A DNA stretch of 64,000 bases, taken from the NCBI GenBank assembly GCA_016717115.1, contig JADKGE010000006.1, positions 228,534 to 292,533 of the forward strand, read 5' to 3'. Below are positions 26,775-36,293 of the stretch, piece by piece. Source of the stretch: Actinomycetota bacterium. GTDB taxonomy: Bacteria; Actinomycetota; Actinomycetes; S36-B12. The translations under genes and the position numbers were made by a program. Each line of letters starts with the position of its first letter. The first letter of the stretch is position 1. A model generated the notes under the pieces. It saw nothing but the letters and a program-made list of their open reading frames with translations, had not been told where the DNA came from and ran no database searches.

Positions 26775-28019
26775 ATGTCCGACAACGGCGTCCCAACGCC
26801 CGCCGCGCTGCGCCCACCGGTGACCGCTGCCGGAAGTGACCCCTCGAAGTTCGGCCGGGTCGAGCCCGACGGAACGGTCTACCTGCACGCACCCGAGGGC
26901 GATGTCGTCGTGGGCCAATGGGCCGCCGGCGAGCCATCCGCCGGGCTCGCCTTCTTCGGACGCAAGTACGACGACCTCGTGGTCGAGGTCGACCTGATCG
27001 AGCGACGCCTGGCCGATCACCGGGCCCCAGCAGAGCAGGCCGAGGCGGTCCTGGCCAAGGTGCGCGAGGCCCTGGCTCAGCGCTCGTTCGTCGGCGATGT
27101 CGTCGGTCTGGAGGCGCGCTGCGAACGCGTCGAAGTCGCCGTCGAGGCGGCCAAGGCCGAGGCGAAGGCACGCAAGGCCCAGCAGCGTGAGGCGGCCCTG
27201 GTGGCCCGGCGCACCCTGGCGGACGAGGCGGAGTCGTTGGCCGAGTCCACGGCGTGGCGCGCGACCACCGAGAGGTACGCCGCCATCGTCGAGGAGTGGA
27301 AGGCCCTGCCCCGCGGCGAGCGCGCGGCCGAGCAGGAGCTCTGGCAGCGCATCAGCGCGGCCCGCACGGCGTTCGACAAGCGTCGTCGAGCCCACTTCGC
27401 CAAGCTCGACGGCCAGCGAAAGGTCGCGATCGCCCGCAAGCGCGAGCTCATCGCCGCCGCCGAAAAGCTCGCCACGTCGACCGACTGGCCCAAGACGTCG
27501 AAGCAGCTGCGCGACCTCATGAGCGAGTGGAAGGTCGCTCCTCGGGCCTCGCGCGCCGAGGAGGACAAGCTCTGGAAGCGGTTCAAGGCCGCCCAGGATG
27601 CCTTCTACGCGGCCCGTACCTCCACGGAGGACGCCGAGCAGGAGCAGTTGCGAGGCAACGTCCCCGTCAAGGAGGCCCTTGCCCTCGAGGCGGAGGCACT
27701 GCTGCCCATCACCGACCTGAAGGCAGCCAAGTCATCCCTGCGCTCGATCCAGGAGCGCTGGGACAGGAGCGGCGACCTGCCACGGGGCGAGCGTGACCGC
27801 GTCGAGGGCCGCCTGAAGAAGGTCGAGGAGGCGATCCGGGCCGCCGAGGCCGATGCGTGGAAGGGCTCCAGCGGCGGGATCGCCAACGACGCCTTCAGCC
27901 AGGCCCTGGCCCGTCTTGTGGAGAAGCGCGATGCCGCGGCCGCCCGTGGCGATGCGACGGCAGCCGCTGCTCTCGACGAGCAGATCACGTCAACGAAGGC
28001 CCTGATCTCCGGCCGGTAG
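26775..28019 (+). CDS. DUF349 domain protein, coiled-coil rich
   Basis: 414 aa, three-fold repeated DUF349 helical units of the form ER-(x)-IVEEWKALPRGERAAEQELWQRI, then LMSEWKVAPRASRAEEDKLWKRF and IQERWDRSGDLPRGERDRVEGRL (each cited in part). An N-terminal beta-like domain (about 25-65) carries FGRVEPDGTVYLHAPEG. Highly charged, probably an extended coiled coil. Molecular function unknown. It lies 83 nt after the cyclophilin gene, same strand, and converges on rel with a 12-nt gap. Confidence 0.85.
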   Translation: MSDNGVPTPAALRPPVTAAGSDPSKFGRVEPDGTVYLHAPEGDVVVGQWAAGEPSAGLAFFGRKYDDLVVEVDLIERRLADHRAPAEQAEAVLAKVREALAQRSFVGDVVGLEARCERVEVAVEAAKAEAKARKAQQREAALVARRTLADEAESLAESTAWRATTERYAAIVEEWKALPRGERAAEQELWQRISAARTAFDKRRRAHFAKLDGQRKVAIARKRELIAAAEKLATSTDWPKTSKQLRDLMSEWKVAPRASRAEEDKLWKRFKAAQDAFYAARTSTEDAEQEQLRGNVPVKEALALEAEALLPITDLKAAKSSLRSIQERWDRSGDLPRGERDRVEGRLKKVEEAIRAAEADAWKGSSGGIANDAFSQALARLVEKRDAAAARGDATAAAALDEQITSTKALISGR

Positions 28020-28031
28020 GCAGCGAACCGC

Positions 28032-30312
28032 CTATACGCGGTAGGCGTCGAACACGCCCTCCACGCCGCGGACCGCTCGCAGGACCGAGCCCAGGTGCTT
28101 GGGATCGGCCATCTCGAACGTGAACCGCGAGAGCGCGATCCGCTCCCGGGTGGTCGTGACCGATGCACTCAGGATGTTGACGTGCGTGTCCGACAGTGCA
28201 CGCGTCACATCCGACAGCAGTCGGGCGCGATCGAGGGCCTCCACCTGGATGTTGACGAGGAAGACGCTGGACGACGTCGGTGCCCACTCGACCTCGACGA
28301 TGCGATCGGGTTCCGCGCGCAGGCCCGGGACGTTGACACAGTCCTCGCGGTGCACCGATACGCCCGCACCGCGCGTGACGAAGCCGATGATGGCGTCGCC
28401 CGGCACCGGGGTGCAGCAGCGGGCCAGCTTGACCCAGACATCGTCCGCCCCCTTGACGATGACGCCGACATCGCCGGGCGTGCGCTGACGATTCCGCGAC
28501 ACGGACGACGGGCTGATCACCTCGGCCGCATCGTCGGCCGCCCCGTCGACGCCGCCCGCGGAGTCGATCAGTCGCTGGACGATCGTCGCCGCGGAGATGC
28601 GGCCCTCCCCCACCGATGCGTACAGAGCGGAGATGTCGGATTGATGGAGGTCCGATGCGATGGTGGTGAGGGCCTGATTGGTCATCATCCGCTGGAGCGG
28701 CAGCCCCTGCTTGCGCATGGCGCGGACGATCGTCTCCTTGCCCGACTCGATGGCCTCCTCGCGCCGCTCCTTGGAGAACCAGGCCTTGATCTTGGATCGG
28801 GCCCTCGGCGACTGGACGAACGTCAGCCAGTCGCGACTCGGCCCGGCGCCCTCCGCCTTCGACGTGAAGATCTCGATGACGTCGCCGTTCGCCAGCGACG
28901 ATTCGAGGGGAACGAGCTTGCCATTGACGCGGGCACCCACGCAGCGATGACCGACCTCGGTGTGCACCGAGTAGGCGAAGTCGACCGGTGTCGCGTTGCT
29001 CGGGAGAGCCACGACGTCGCCCTTGGGCGTGAAGACGAACACCTCCGAGGATCCGAGGTCGTAGCGCAGGGAGTCGAGGAACTCGTCTGGATCCTCGGTC
29101 TCCCGCTGCCACTCCAGGAGCTGTCGCAGCCAGCCGAAGTCGTCGGGGCCGGCCTTGCCGCCCACGTCCTGCTGCTTGTAGCGCCAGTGCGCCGCCACGC
29201 CGAACTCCGCAGAACGATGCATCTCGTGCGTGCGGATCTGGAGTTCGACGGGCTTGCCCTCCGGACCGATGACGGTTGTGTGCAGCGACTGGTACATGTT
29301 GAACTTCGGCATCGCGATGAAGTCCTTGAAGCGTCCGGGGACCGGACTCCACTTGGCATGCACGACGCCGAGCACGGCGTAGCAGTCGCGGATGTCCTCG
29401 ACGAGGATGCGGATCCCGACCAGGTCGTAGATGTCCGCGAAGTCGCGGCCGCGGACGATCATCTTCTGGTAGACGGAGTAGTAGTGCTTCGGCCGGCCGG
29501 TGACGACGGCCTTGACCTTGCTCTTCTTCAGGTCGGCCTCGATCTCGTCGATCACGGTGGCCAGGTACTGGTCGCGAGACGGGGCCCGCTGCCCCACGAG
29601 GCGCACGATCTCCTCGTACATCTTGGGATACAGAGTGGCGAAGGAGAGGTCCTCGAGCTCCCACTTGACCGCGTTCATGCCGAGGCGATGCGCGAGGGGG
29701 GCATAGATCTCGAGTGTCTCGCGGGCCTTCGACTGCTGCTTCTCCTCGGGCATCCAGCGCAGCGTGCGCATGTTGTGCAGTCGATCGGCCAACTTGATGA
29801 CGAGAACGCGGATGTCGCGCGCCATGGCGATGACCATCTTGCGCACGGTCTCGGCGGCCGAAGCGTCGCCGTACTTGACCTTGTCGAGCTTGGTCACACC
29901 GTCGACCAACTGGGCGATCTCGTCGCCGAAGTCCTCACGCAAGGCGTCCAGCGCGTAACCGGCGTCCTCGACTGTGTCGTGGAGCAGGGGCTGCCGCGAG
30001 CGTCGGCGCCGTCATCCCCAGATCGGCGAGGATGGTCGCCACGGCGAGGGGGGTGATGTAGGCCTCGCCCGACCGTCGCTTCTGGTCGCGGTGGAGGTAC
30101 GCGGCCATCTCGTACGCGCGCTCGACGAGGCGAGTGTCGGCCTTGGGGTGGTACTTGCGCAGCGTGCGCAGCAAGGGCTCGAGCTCCGGGAAGCTCGCGC
30201 GCGAGCCGGCGAGGCGGGCGAAGCGTGAGCGGATGCCGCCAGCATCCGGCACCACGACGCTCGGGGCCGCCGGCAGCGGCTCCGTGGGCAGCGGGATCTC
30301 CTTCGCCAACAC
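28032..30312 (-). CDS. rel: Bifunctional (p)ppGpp synthetase/hydrolase Rel, frameshifted in the HD domain
   Basis: Long RSH protein read in two frames. GTG 30312 to about 29990 encodes the N-terminal part of the HD hydrolase domain; 29990 to 28032 encodes the rest: HD motif LLHDTVEDAG, LADRLHNMRT, the synthetase domain with RFKD (the RxKD signature of bifunctional enzymes), TGS (FVFTPKGDVVALP) and a C-terminal ACT domain. The frames join if one C is removed from the run of four at 29987-29990. The downstream part alone is an open 636-aa frame. In addition, YITHPLAV of other Rel proteins reads YITPLAV, so the first metal-ligand His is missing. Either a sequence error or real damage; see findings. 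Confidence 0.85.
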
Positions 30313-30903
30313 CTCTCCCTCGAACGTGAGGTTCAGTGTAAGGGGCGGCCACGCGCCCCGCCAGGCACTGAGCAGGGTGGACACCCGAACACCGCACTCC
30401 TGCACGCGATCGCGGCCGCCGAGGGCGGGCAGGTCCATGATCACGGCGAACGCGACGATGTGAGCGCCCGTGCGACGGACCAAGTCGATCGCGGCGCATG
30501 CGGTGCCGCCCGTGGCAAGGACGTCATCGACGATGACGATGCGTCGTCCAGGCCCCAGCGCGTCCTGGTGGAGCTCCAGCGAGGTCGTGCCGTACTCGAG
30601 GTCATACTCCTGGGAGTGCACCTCGCCGGGCAGCTTGCCCGGCTTCCGCATCGTCACGAAACCCGCGCCCAGGTGATAGGCCAGGGCGGCCGCATAGGGG
30701 AAGCCGCGTGCCTCGATGCCCACGACCTCGTCGACGATGCCCCTGCCGATCATCACGGCCATCAGGTCGACGGCCGTGCCGAACGCGTCCGGATCCGCCA
30801 TCAGCGGCGTCAGGTCGCGGAACAGCACGCCGGGCTCGGGCCAGTCCGGGACCTCCCGGACCCGGCCCCAGAGCAGCGCCTCGGCAGCGGCACGATCGAA
30901 CAC
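29935..30903 (-). CDS. apt: Adenine phosphoribosyltransferase, reading on into Rel
   Basis: The Apt part is residues 1 to about 180 (roughly 30361-30903): REVPDWPEPGVLFRDLTPLM, then EARGFPYAAALAY, RKPGKLPGEV, and the PRPP loop IVIVDDVLATGGTA. It salvages adenine to AMP. The frame has no stop after the expected Apt end (STLLSA) and runs straight into the N-terminal HD part of Rel, ending at 29935 only because of the rel frameshift (322 aa in all). A separate rel start (GTG 30312, GAGGG 4 nt upstream) lies inside. Follows secDF by 6 nt. Confidence 0.88.
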   Translation of the reverse strand: MFDRAAAEALLWGRVREVPDWPEPGVLFRDLTPLMADPDAFGTAVDLMAVMIGRGIVDEVVGIEARGFPYAAALAYHLGAGFVTMRKPGKLPGEVHSQEYDLEYGTTSLELHQDALGPGRRIVIVDDVLATGGTACAAIDLVRRTGAHIVAFAVIMDLPALGGRDRVQECGVRVSTLLSAWRGAWPPLTLNLTFEGEVLAKEIPLPTEPLPAAPSVVVPDAGGIRSRFARLAGSRASFPELEPLLRTLRKYHPKADTRLVERAYEMAAYLHRDQKRRSGEAYITPLAVATILADLGMTAPTLAAAPAPRHSRGRRLRAGRLA

Positions 30904-30909
30904 GGTGGG

Positions 30910-33591
30910 TCAGGACTTGCCGCGCCGCGATCGCGGCTGCCGCTTCGGCTGCTGCCGCGTCCCCGGGTCGGTACGGCTGTACGACGCCACCGTGGCGGCT
31001 CCCGATGTCGCTCCCGACCCCTCGCCGGTCGCATCGACGGCAACGGCCGGCTTCGACTGCTTGCGCCGCGCCGCGACGCGGGCCGCCAGCGACTTCATCT
31101 CCGGCTGCCGCTCCTTCAACTGCGCGAGGAACGGCGTCGCGATGAAGATCGAGGAGTACGCGCCCGCCGCCATGCCGATCGCAAGCGCGACGGCGAGGTC
31201 GAGCAGAGTCCCGGCGCCCAGGAGCCCAGCGCCCACGATGATGATCGCGAGCACGGGCAGCAGCGCGACGATCGACGTGTTGATCGACCGGACAATCGTC
31301 TGGTTCACGGCCAGGTTGGCGGCATCGCTGTAGCTGAGGACGGACTGGCCGGCGATCCCGCGGGTGTTCTCCTTCACCTTGTCGAACACGACGACGGTGT
31401 CGTACAGCGAGTAGCCGAGGATGGTCAAGAGGCCGATTACCGTCGCTGGCGTCACCTGCAGACCGGTCAGGGCGTAGATGCCGATGGTGATGACGAGGTC
31501 GTGCACCAGCGCCACCAGCGCTGCCACGGCCATTCGCCACTCGAAGTACACGGACAGGAAGATCGAGACGAGCAGGATGAAGACCACCAGGCCCTGGAGG
31601 GCCTTCTTCGAGATCTCCTCACCCCAGGTCGGCCCGACCACCTGGATCTTGATGTTGTCCTTCGTGGCACCGCACGTGTCGGCCAGGTCCTGGGCGAGCA
31701 CGTTCGCCTCCGCAGGAGTCACCGCCTCGGTCTGCACGCTGACCGTTCCGCTCGCGGTCTCGGTCACGATGGCCTGCGACCCGGTCGCCGTCTCCGCGAC
31801 GCCACGCGCATCCTCGACGCTGCAGGTGGCGTTCGGGATGGCGAACTCCGCACCTCCGCGGAACTCGATGCCGAGGTTGAGCCCGCGCAGGCCCAGCGCC
31901 GCGATCGCGACCAGAAGGATCACGCCCGAGGCGATGTACCACTGCTTGCGGCGACCGATGAAGGACCCACGCTGCATCCAGGCGGATCGGCCCAGGATGA
32001 CGGCGATCGGGTGCGTGAACCAGAACGCGACGAGGACGTCGATGATGGTCGTCAGTCCGAGCACGAAGGCGAAACCGCGCACGCTGCCCACCGAGAGCAC
32101 GTACAGCACCACCGCGGCGAGGAAGGAGACGAAGTCGGCCGCCAGCAGCGTGCGACGGGCGCGCACCCAGCCGGTGTCCATGGCCACGCGCAACGAACGA
32201 CCCTCGCGGATCTCGTCTCGAATGCGCTCGAAGTAGACGATGAACGAGTCGGCCGTGATGCCGATCGCCACGATGGCACCAGCCACTCCGGCGAGGGACA
32301 ACGTGAGGCCGATGGTCTTGCTCAGGATGATGAAGGTGAGGTAGAGGATGCCGCCCGCGAGCACGAGCGACAGCACGGCGACGATCCCCAGGGCCCGGTA
32401 GTACGCCAGCAGGAAGATCATGACGAGAGCGAGCCCGAGCAGGCCGGCGATGATGCCTGCGCGCAGCTGGTCGGCGCCCACCGTGGGTGACACCGTGGTG
32501 ATGTCGACCGGCTCGAGGGTCACCGGGAGGGCGCCGTACTTGAGGACGTTGGCGAGGTCCTTCGCCTCCTGAGCGGTGAAGTTGCCCTCGATCTGCGCCG
32601 AGCCACCCAGGATGGCCTCGTTGAACCGGGGCGCCGAGACGACGACTCCGTCCAGCACGATGGCGAACGCGTTGCACGGATTGGCGCCCTCAGGGCCGCA
32701 CTCCGGCAGTGCGGTCAGCTCAGTCGACGCCTTGGCCAGCGCGCTTGCGCCCTCGCCGTCGAACTCGAGGGAGACCACCCAGCCAACGCCGTTCTGCGGG
32801 AGCACGGCATTGGCGTTCGTGACATTGGTGCCGCGGATGAAGGCGGGCTGAAGGTTGTACTTGGCCGCGCCGGTCTGCTCGCACGTGCCCAACCACAGCT
32901 CGGGGTTGTCCGGCCGGCCGCCGGTGAAGTTGAGGGGGTTGGTGCAGTCGAGCTCGGCGATGCGCTGCTGGAACTCCGGCGTGTTCTCCTCTGCCTGGAT
33001 CAGGGGCGCTGCTGTGTCACTCGCGGACGGTGACGCGGACGGGCTCGCAGCAGCCGTCGGGGCCGCGGAGGCACCGGCCGATGCCGACGCGCTCGCGGAG
33101 GCGCTGGGCGCAGGAGAGGCACTCGGCGACGGCTTCGCCGCTGCGGAACCGCTGGCCGAGGGGCTTGCGCTCGCGCTCGGATCCACGGTCGACAAGGGGC
33201 TGTAGACGCCCCAGACGGGCCGGAAGTCGAGCAGCGCGGTGCGCTGGACGAGGTCGACGACCCGATCCTGATTGACGCCGGGAACCGACACGACGATGAC
33301 CGAACCGCTACCCGTCCCCTGCGTCGTGACCTCGGCCTCGGACACGCCCAGACCGTCGACGCGCTGTCGGATGATCGCGACCGTCTGCTGAAGCTGCTCC
33401 TCCGTGATGGTGGCGCCCTCGGTGACCGGCGTGGGCTGCAGGATCACCTGCGTGCCACCTTGAAGGTCGAGCCCGAGCCTGATGCTGTGGTCAGTGCCGG
33501 GCCAGAAGGCCCAGGTGGCCAGCACCACGATGAGGACGGCCAGGGCAGCGAGCAGGCGACCAGGCCGGCTCGTGGTGGGCGGTGGCGCCAC
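30910..33591 (-). CDS. secDF: SecDF fusion, protein-export membrane protein
   Basis: 893-aa single polypeptide containing both SecD and SecF, which use the proton gradient to drive late steps of Sec export. SecD half: TM1 (about 12-30), GLDLQGG (40-46), the P1 head interrupted by a Ser/Ala/Pro-rich insert (about 138-195), then five helices with SLAGVAGAIVAIGITADSFIVYFERIRDE (in part). SecF half from about 570: second TM1 block, GIEFRGG, GYSLYDTVVVFDK and further helices, basic Gln/Arg tail. In actinobacteria secD and secF are usually separate genes. Cotranscribed with yajC upstream (71 nt). Confidence 0.93.
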   Translation of the reverse strand: MAPPPTTSRPGRLLAALAVLIVVLATWAFWPGTDHSIRLGLDLQGGTQVILQPTPVTEGATITEEQLQQTVAIIRQRVDGLGVSEAEVTTQGTGSGSVIVVSVPGVNQDRVVDLVQRTALLDFRPVWGVYSPLSTVDPSASASPSASGSAAAKPSPSASPAPSASASASASAGASAAPTAAASPSASPSASDTAAPLIQAEENTPEFQQRIAELDCTNPLNFTGGRPDNPELWLGTCEQTGAAKYNLQPAFIRGTNVTNANAVLPQNGVGWVVSLEFDGEGASALAKASTELTALPECGPEGANPCNAFAIVLDGVVVSAPRFNEAILGGSAQIEGNFTAQEAKDLANVLKYGALPVTLEPVDITTVSPTVGADQLRAGIIAGLLGLALVMIFLLAYYRALGIVAVLSLVLAGGILYLTFIILSKTIGLTLSLAGVAGAIVAIGITADSFIVYFERIRDEIREGRSLRVAMDTGWVRARRTLLAADFVSFLAAVVLYVLSVGSVRGFAFVLGLTTIIDVLVAFWFTHPIAVILGRSAWMQRGSFIGRRKQWYIASGVILLVAIAALGLRGLNLGIEFRGGAEFAIPNATCSVEDARGVAETATGSQAIVTETASGTVSVQTEAVTPAEANVLAQDLADTCGATKDNIKIQVVGPTWGEEISKKALQGLVVFILLVSIFLSVYFEWRMAVAALVALVHDLVITIGIYALTGLQVTPATVIGLLTILGYSLYDTVVVFDKVKENTRGIAGQSVLSYSDAANLAVNQTIVRSINTSIVALLPVLAIIIVGAGLLGAGTLLDLAVALAIGMAAGAYSSIFIATPFLAQLKERQPEMKSLAARVAARRKQSKPAVAVDATGEGSGATSGAATVASYSRTDPGTRQQPKRQPRSRRGKS

Positions 33592-33662
33592 GATGCTCCT
33601 TCACAACACTGAATTCAGGGACGAACGGCACCGTGATGCCGATCAGGCAGGGCAAAGCCGGG

Positions 33663-33956
33663 TCAGTCTACGTCCCCGACCGGCTCGTCCTCGATCACCG
33701 GTGGCTCGATGACCCGGGCGACGGCGGCCGGCAGGATCCGCAGGAACACCCCGGGAGAGATCTCCAGGCTCAGTTCGTCGTCCGTCACGACCGCGATGGT
33801 GCCGAAGATGCCGGCCGTGGTCATCACCTCGGTGCCCGGGGTGATGGCCGCAAGCATCTGCTGCTGCTTGGCCTGGCGCTGCTTGCCCGGCCGGATGATG
33901 AGGAAGTAGAAGCCGGCACCGGCGGCCACGATCAACAGCAGACTGATGGGGTCCAC
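33663..33956 (-). CDS. yajC: Preprotein translocase subunit YajC
   Basis: 97 aa: short N-terminal transmembrane helix (DPISLLLIVAAGAGFYFLII), then RPGKQRQAKQQQM and the conserved ITPGTEVMTTAGIFGTI segment, acidic C-terminus. Works with SecDF. GTG 33956 chosen because GGGAG lies 7 nt upstream and the family starts right before the helix. 140 nt separate it from ruvB. Confidence 0.92.
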   Translation of the reverse strand: MDPISLLLIVAAGAGFYFLIIRPGKQRQAKQQQMLAAITPGTEVMTTAGIFGTIAVVTDDELSLEISPGVFLRILPAAVARVIEPPVIEDEPVGDVD

Positions 33957-34096
33957 GCACGTCTCCCTGGGTGATTCACGCCTGCGGGCACTCGTCCGCA
34001 CGGCCGTCGCATCCCTCGACGCGACATGCGCCGTGGCCATCTGAGGCTACTGCACGCGGGCGATGGGGACTGCGGTGCCCACCGTCGGGAGAGGGC

Positions 34097-35134
34097 CTAG
34101 TCCAGGTCGAGCGCCTGCTGGGCCCCCACGGAGGAGGGCGGCGGCTCGACCCCCGCGTGGCGCCAGGCGGCCGCGGTGGCCATCCGACCCCGCGGGGTGC
34201 GCATGAGCATGCCGAGCCTGACCAGGAACGGTTCCGAGACCGTCTCGATGGTCTCGGGCTCCTCCCCGACGGCAACCGCGAGGGTGGACAGCCCCACCGG
34301 GCCGCCACCGAACCGGTGCACCAGCGCGTCGAGCACGGCTTGGTCGATCCGGTCGAGACCGAGGGCGTCGACTTCGTACAGCTCCAGTGCCGCCCTGGCG
34401 CTGTCCTGGCTGACGACACCGTCGCCGTGCACCTGGGCCCAGTCGCGGACGCGGCGCAGGAGGCGGTTCGCGATGCGCGGGGTCCCCCTGCACCGGCCGG
34501 CGATCTCGGCGACACCCGCGGGCTCGAAGGGGACGCTGAGCAGCCCCGCTGACCGGGTGATGATCACCTCGAGGTCGTCGGCGTCGTAGAAGTCCAGATG
34601 CGCCGTGAAGCCGAACCGATCGCGCAGGGGGCTCGGCAGCAGGCCCGCTCGCGTGGTGGCCCCGACGAGGGTGAACCGCTCGATGTCCAGGGGGATGGCC
34701 GTTGCTCCCGGGCCCTTCCCGACGACAACGTCGACGCGGAAGTCCTCCATCGCCAGGTAGAGCATCTCCTCGGCCGCCCGCGCCGTGCGATGGATCTCGT
34801 CGACGAAGAGCACCTCCCCCGGCTGCAGGCTCGAGAGCACAGCCGCCACGTCGCCCGCATGCTGCATCGCCGGACCGGACGTCATGCGCAGCGGTGCCCC
34901 CATCTCCGTGGCGATGATGCTGGCGAGAGTCGTCTTCCCCAGGCCGGGAGGGCCGCTCAGCAGCACGTGGTCGGCGGCGCGACCCCGGCGACCCGCGGCC
35001 TCGAGGACGAGCCCGAGCTGTGCCTTGACCCGCTCCTGGCCGATGAACTCGGCCAGGCTGCCCGGCCGAAGAGCACCTTCGACGACCGCATCGTCCGGGT
35101 CGATCTCGGCATCCAGCGCGCCGTCGCCGCTCAC
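34097..35134 (-). CDS. ruvB: Holliday-junction branch-migration ATPase RuvB
   Basis: 345-aa AAA+ motor. Walker A GPPGLGKT (61-68), Walker B VLFVDEIHR, sensor I GATTRAG, arginine finger region LRDRFGF, and a winged-helix C-terminus with TPRGRMA. GTG 35134 overlaps the ruvA stop (GTGA) and fits the family N-terminus. Works with RuvA and RuvC encoded upstream in the same unit. Confidence 0.96.
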   Translation of the reverse strand: MSGDGALDAEIDPDDAVVEGALRPGSLAEFIGQERVKAQLGLVLEAAGRRGRAADHVLLSGPPGLGKTTLASIIATEMGAPLRMTSGPAMQHAGDVAAVLSSLQPGEVLFVDEIHRTARAAEEMLYLAMEDFRVDVVVGKGPGATAIPLDIERFTLVGATTRAGLLPSPLRDRFGFTAHLDFYDADDLEVIITRSAGLLSVPFEPAGVAEIAGRCRGTPRIANRLLRRVRDWAQVHGDGVVSQDSARAALELYEVDALGLDRIDQAVLDALVHRFGGGPVGLSTLAVAVGEEPETIETVSEPFLVRLGMLMRTPRGRMATAAAWRHAGVEPPPSSVGAQQALDLD

Positions 35135-35748
35135 GAGCGGTCCAGGGTGCGCAGGGCGGCCTTCAGCAGGGCACCCACGTCGGGTCGCTCCCCTGATGTG
35201 GCGATGGCGAGAGACTCGGGATCGATGGCGCCAATCGCCTGATCGGCCTCGCGCGCCGACCATCCCAGCGAGGTCAACCCGGCAGCGACCGCCGCCTGCC
35301 AGTCTCCGGCGGCCAGCGTCGTCGTCGGCACGCGGCCACTGCCCAGGGCCGGCCCGATCCGGTCCTTGAGCTCGAGGATCAGCCGCTGAGCACCCTTCCG
35401 GCCGATGCCGGGCACGCGCATCACGGTGGCCTCGTCGTCGGCCGCGACCGCTCGACGCAGGTCGTCGGGGCCGAGGCTGCCGAGCAGTGCCATCGCGATG
35501 CGCGGCCCGATGCCGCTGACGGTCTGCACCTGCTCGAACACCGTGCGCTCATCGGGATCCGCGAATCCGTACAGGGTCCAGCCGTCCTCCCGCACGACCA
35601 TGGAGGTCATGAGCTCGATGTGCTCTCCATGGCGAACAGACAGCACGGTGGCGGCCGTGCACTGGACGGTGACGCCGACGGACCCGAGATCGATGACGAG
35701 GCTGTCGCCCACGACCTGGGCAACGGTGCCGCGGACAAAGGCGATCAC
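35131..35748 (-). CDS. ruvA: Holliday-junction DNA helicase subunit RuvA
   Basis: 205 aa. N-terminal OB fold (MIAFVRGTVAQVVGDSLVIDLG), two helix-hairpin-helix motifs (GIGPRIAMALLG and GIGRKGAQRLILEL), and a C-terminal RuvB-binding helix bundle. Overlaps ruvC by 4 nt and ruvB by 4 nt, so the three are translationally coupled. Confidence 0.96.
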   Translation of the reverse strand: MIAFVRGTVAQVVGDSLVIDLGSVGVTVQCTAATVLSVRHGEHIELMTSMVVREDGWTLYGFADPDERTVFEQVQTVSGIGPRIAMALLGSLGPDDLRRAVAADDEATVMRVPGIGRKGAQRLILELKDRIGPALGSGRVPTTTLAAGDWQAAVAAGLTSLGWSAREADQAIGAIDPESLAIATSGERPDVGALLKAALRTLDRS

Positions 35749-36269
35749 GCGCGGCCCGCCGACGCGGCGGCGACCGCCCGTTCGAGCCGGCGCTGGCTCT
35801 CGCCGCGCCAGATCTGGCAGATCGCGATCGCGAGGGCATCGGCCGCGTCGGCTGGCTTGGGCGGCCCGGACAGCCGAAGGATGCGGGTGACCATGGCCGT
35901 GACCTGCGCCTTCTCCGCCCGCCCGCTGCCCGTCACCGACGCCTTCACCTCGGTGGGGGTGTGCAGGGCTACCGGGATACCCCGCTGGCCGGCGACCAGG
36001 AGGCCCATGGCCGCGGCCTGCGCCGTGGCCATGGCGGTGCGCACGTTGTGCTGACTGAACACGCGCTCGATGGCGATGCAGTCGGGCGAGAACTGCGCCA
36101 CAAGGGCGGCAAGGCCCGCTTCCACCTGGGTCAGGCGCAGTTCGACCGGAGTGTCAGGGTCGGTGCGGATGACCCCGACGTGGATGGCGGTCAGTGTCGT
36201 GCCGGGCGATCCGTCGACGATTGCCACGCCGCACCGGGTGAGGCCTGGGTCGATGCCGAGGACGCGCAC
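35745..36269 (-). CDS. ruvC: Holliday-junction resolvase RuvC
   Basis: 174-aa RNase H-fold endonuclease. All four catalytic acids are present: Asp7 (GIDPG), Glu68 (IERVF), Asp141 and Asp144 (PADAADALAIA). First gene of ruvC-ruvA-ruvB. A LexA-type palindrome lies 25-44 nt upstream of its ATG. Confidence 0.96.
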   Translation of the reverse strand: MRVLGIDPGLTRCGVAIVDGSPGTTLTAIHVGVIRTDPDTPVELRLTQVEAGLAALVAQFSPDCIAIERVFSQHNVRTAMATAQAAAMGLLVAGQRGIPVALHTPTEVKASVTGSGRAEKAQVTAMVTRILRLSGPPKPADAADALAIAICQIWRGESQRRLERAVAAASAGRA

Positions 36270-36293
36270 CGCCCACCTCCCTCTCGAGCTTCG

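Noticed and set aside
29980..29995. Programmed frameshifting as the explanation for rel
   Set aside because: No slippery heptamer, stop codon in the zero frame at the site, or obvious pseudoknot; a homopolymer indel is simpler. Kept only as a remote option.
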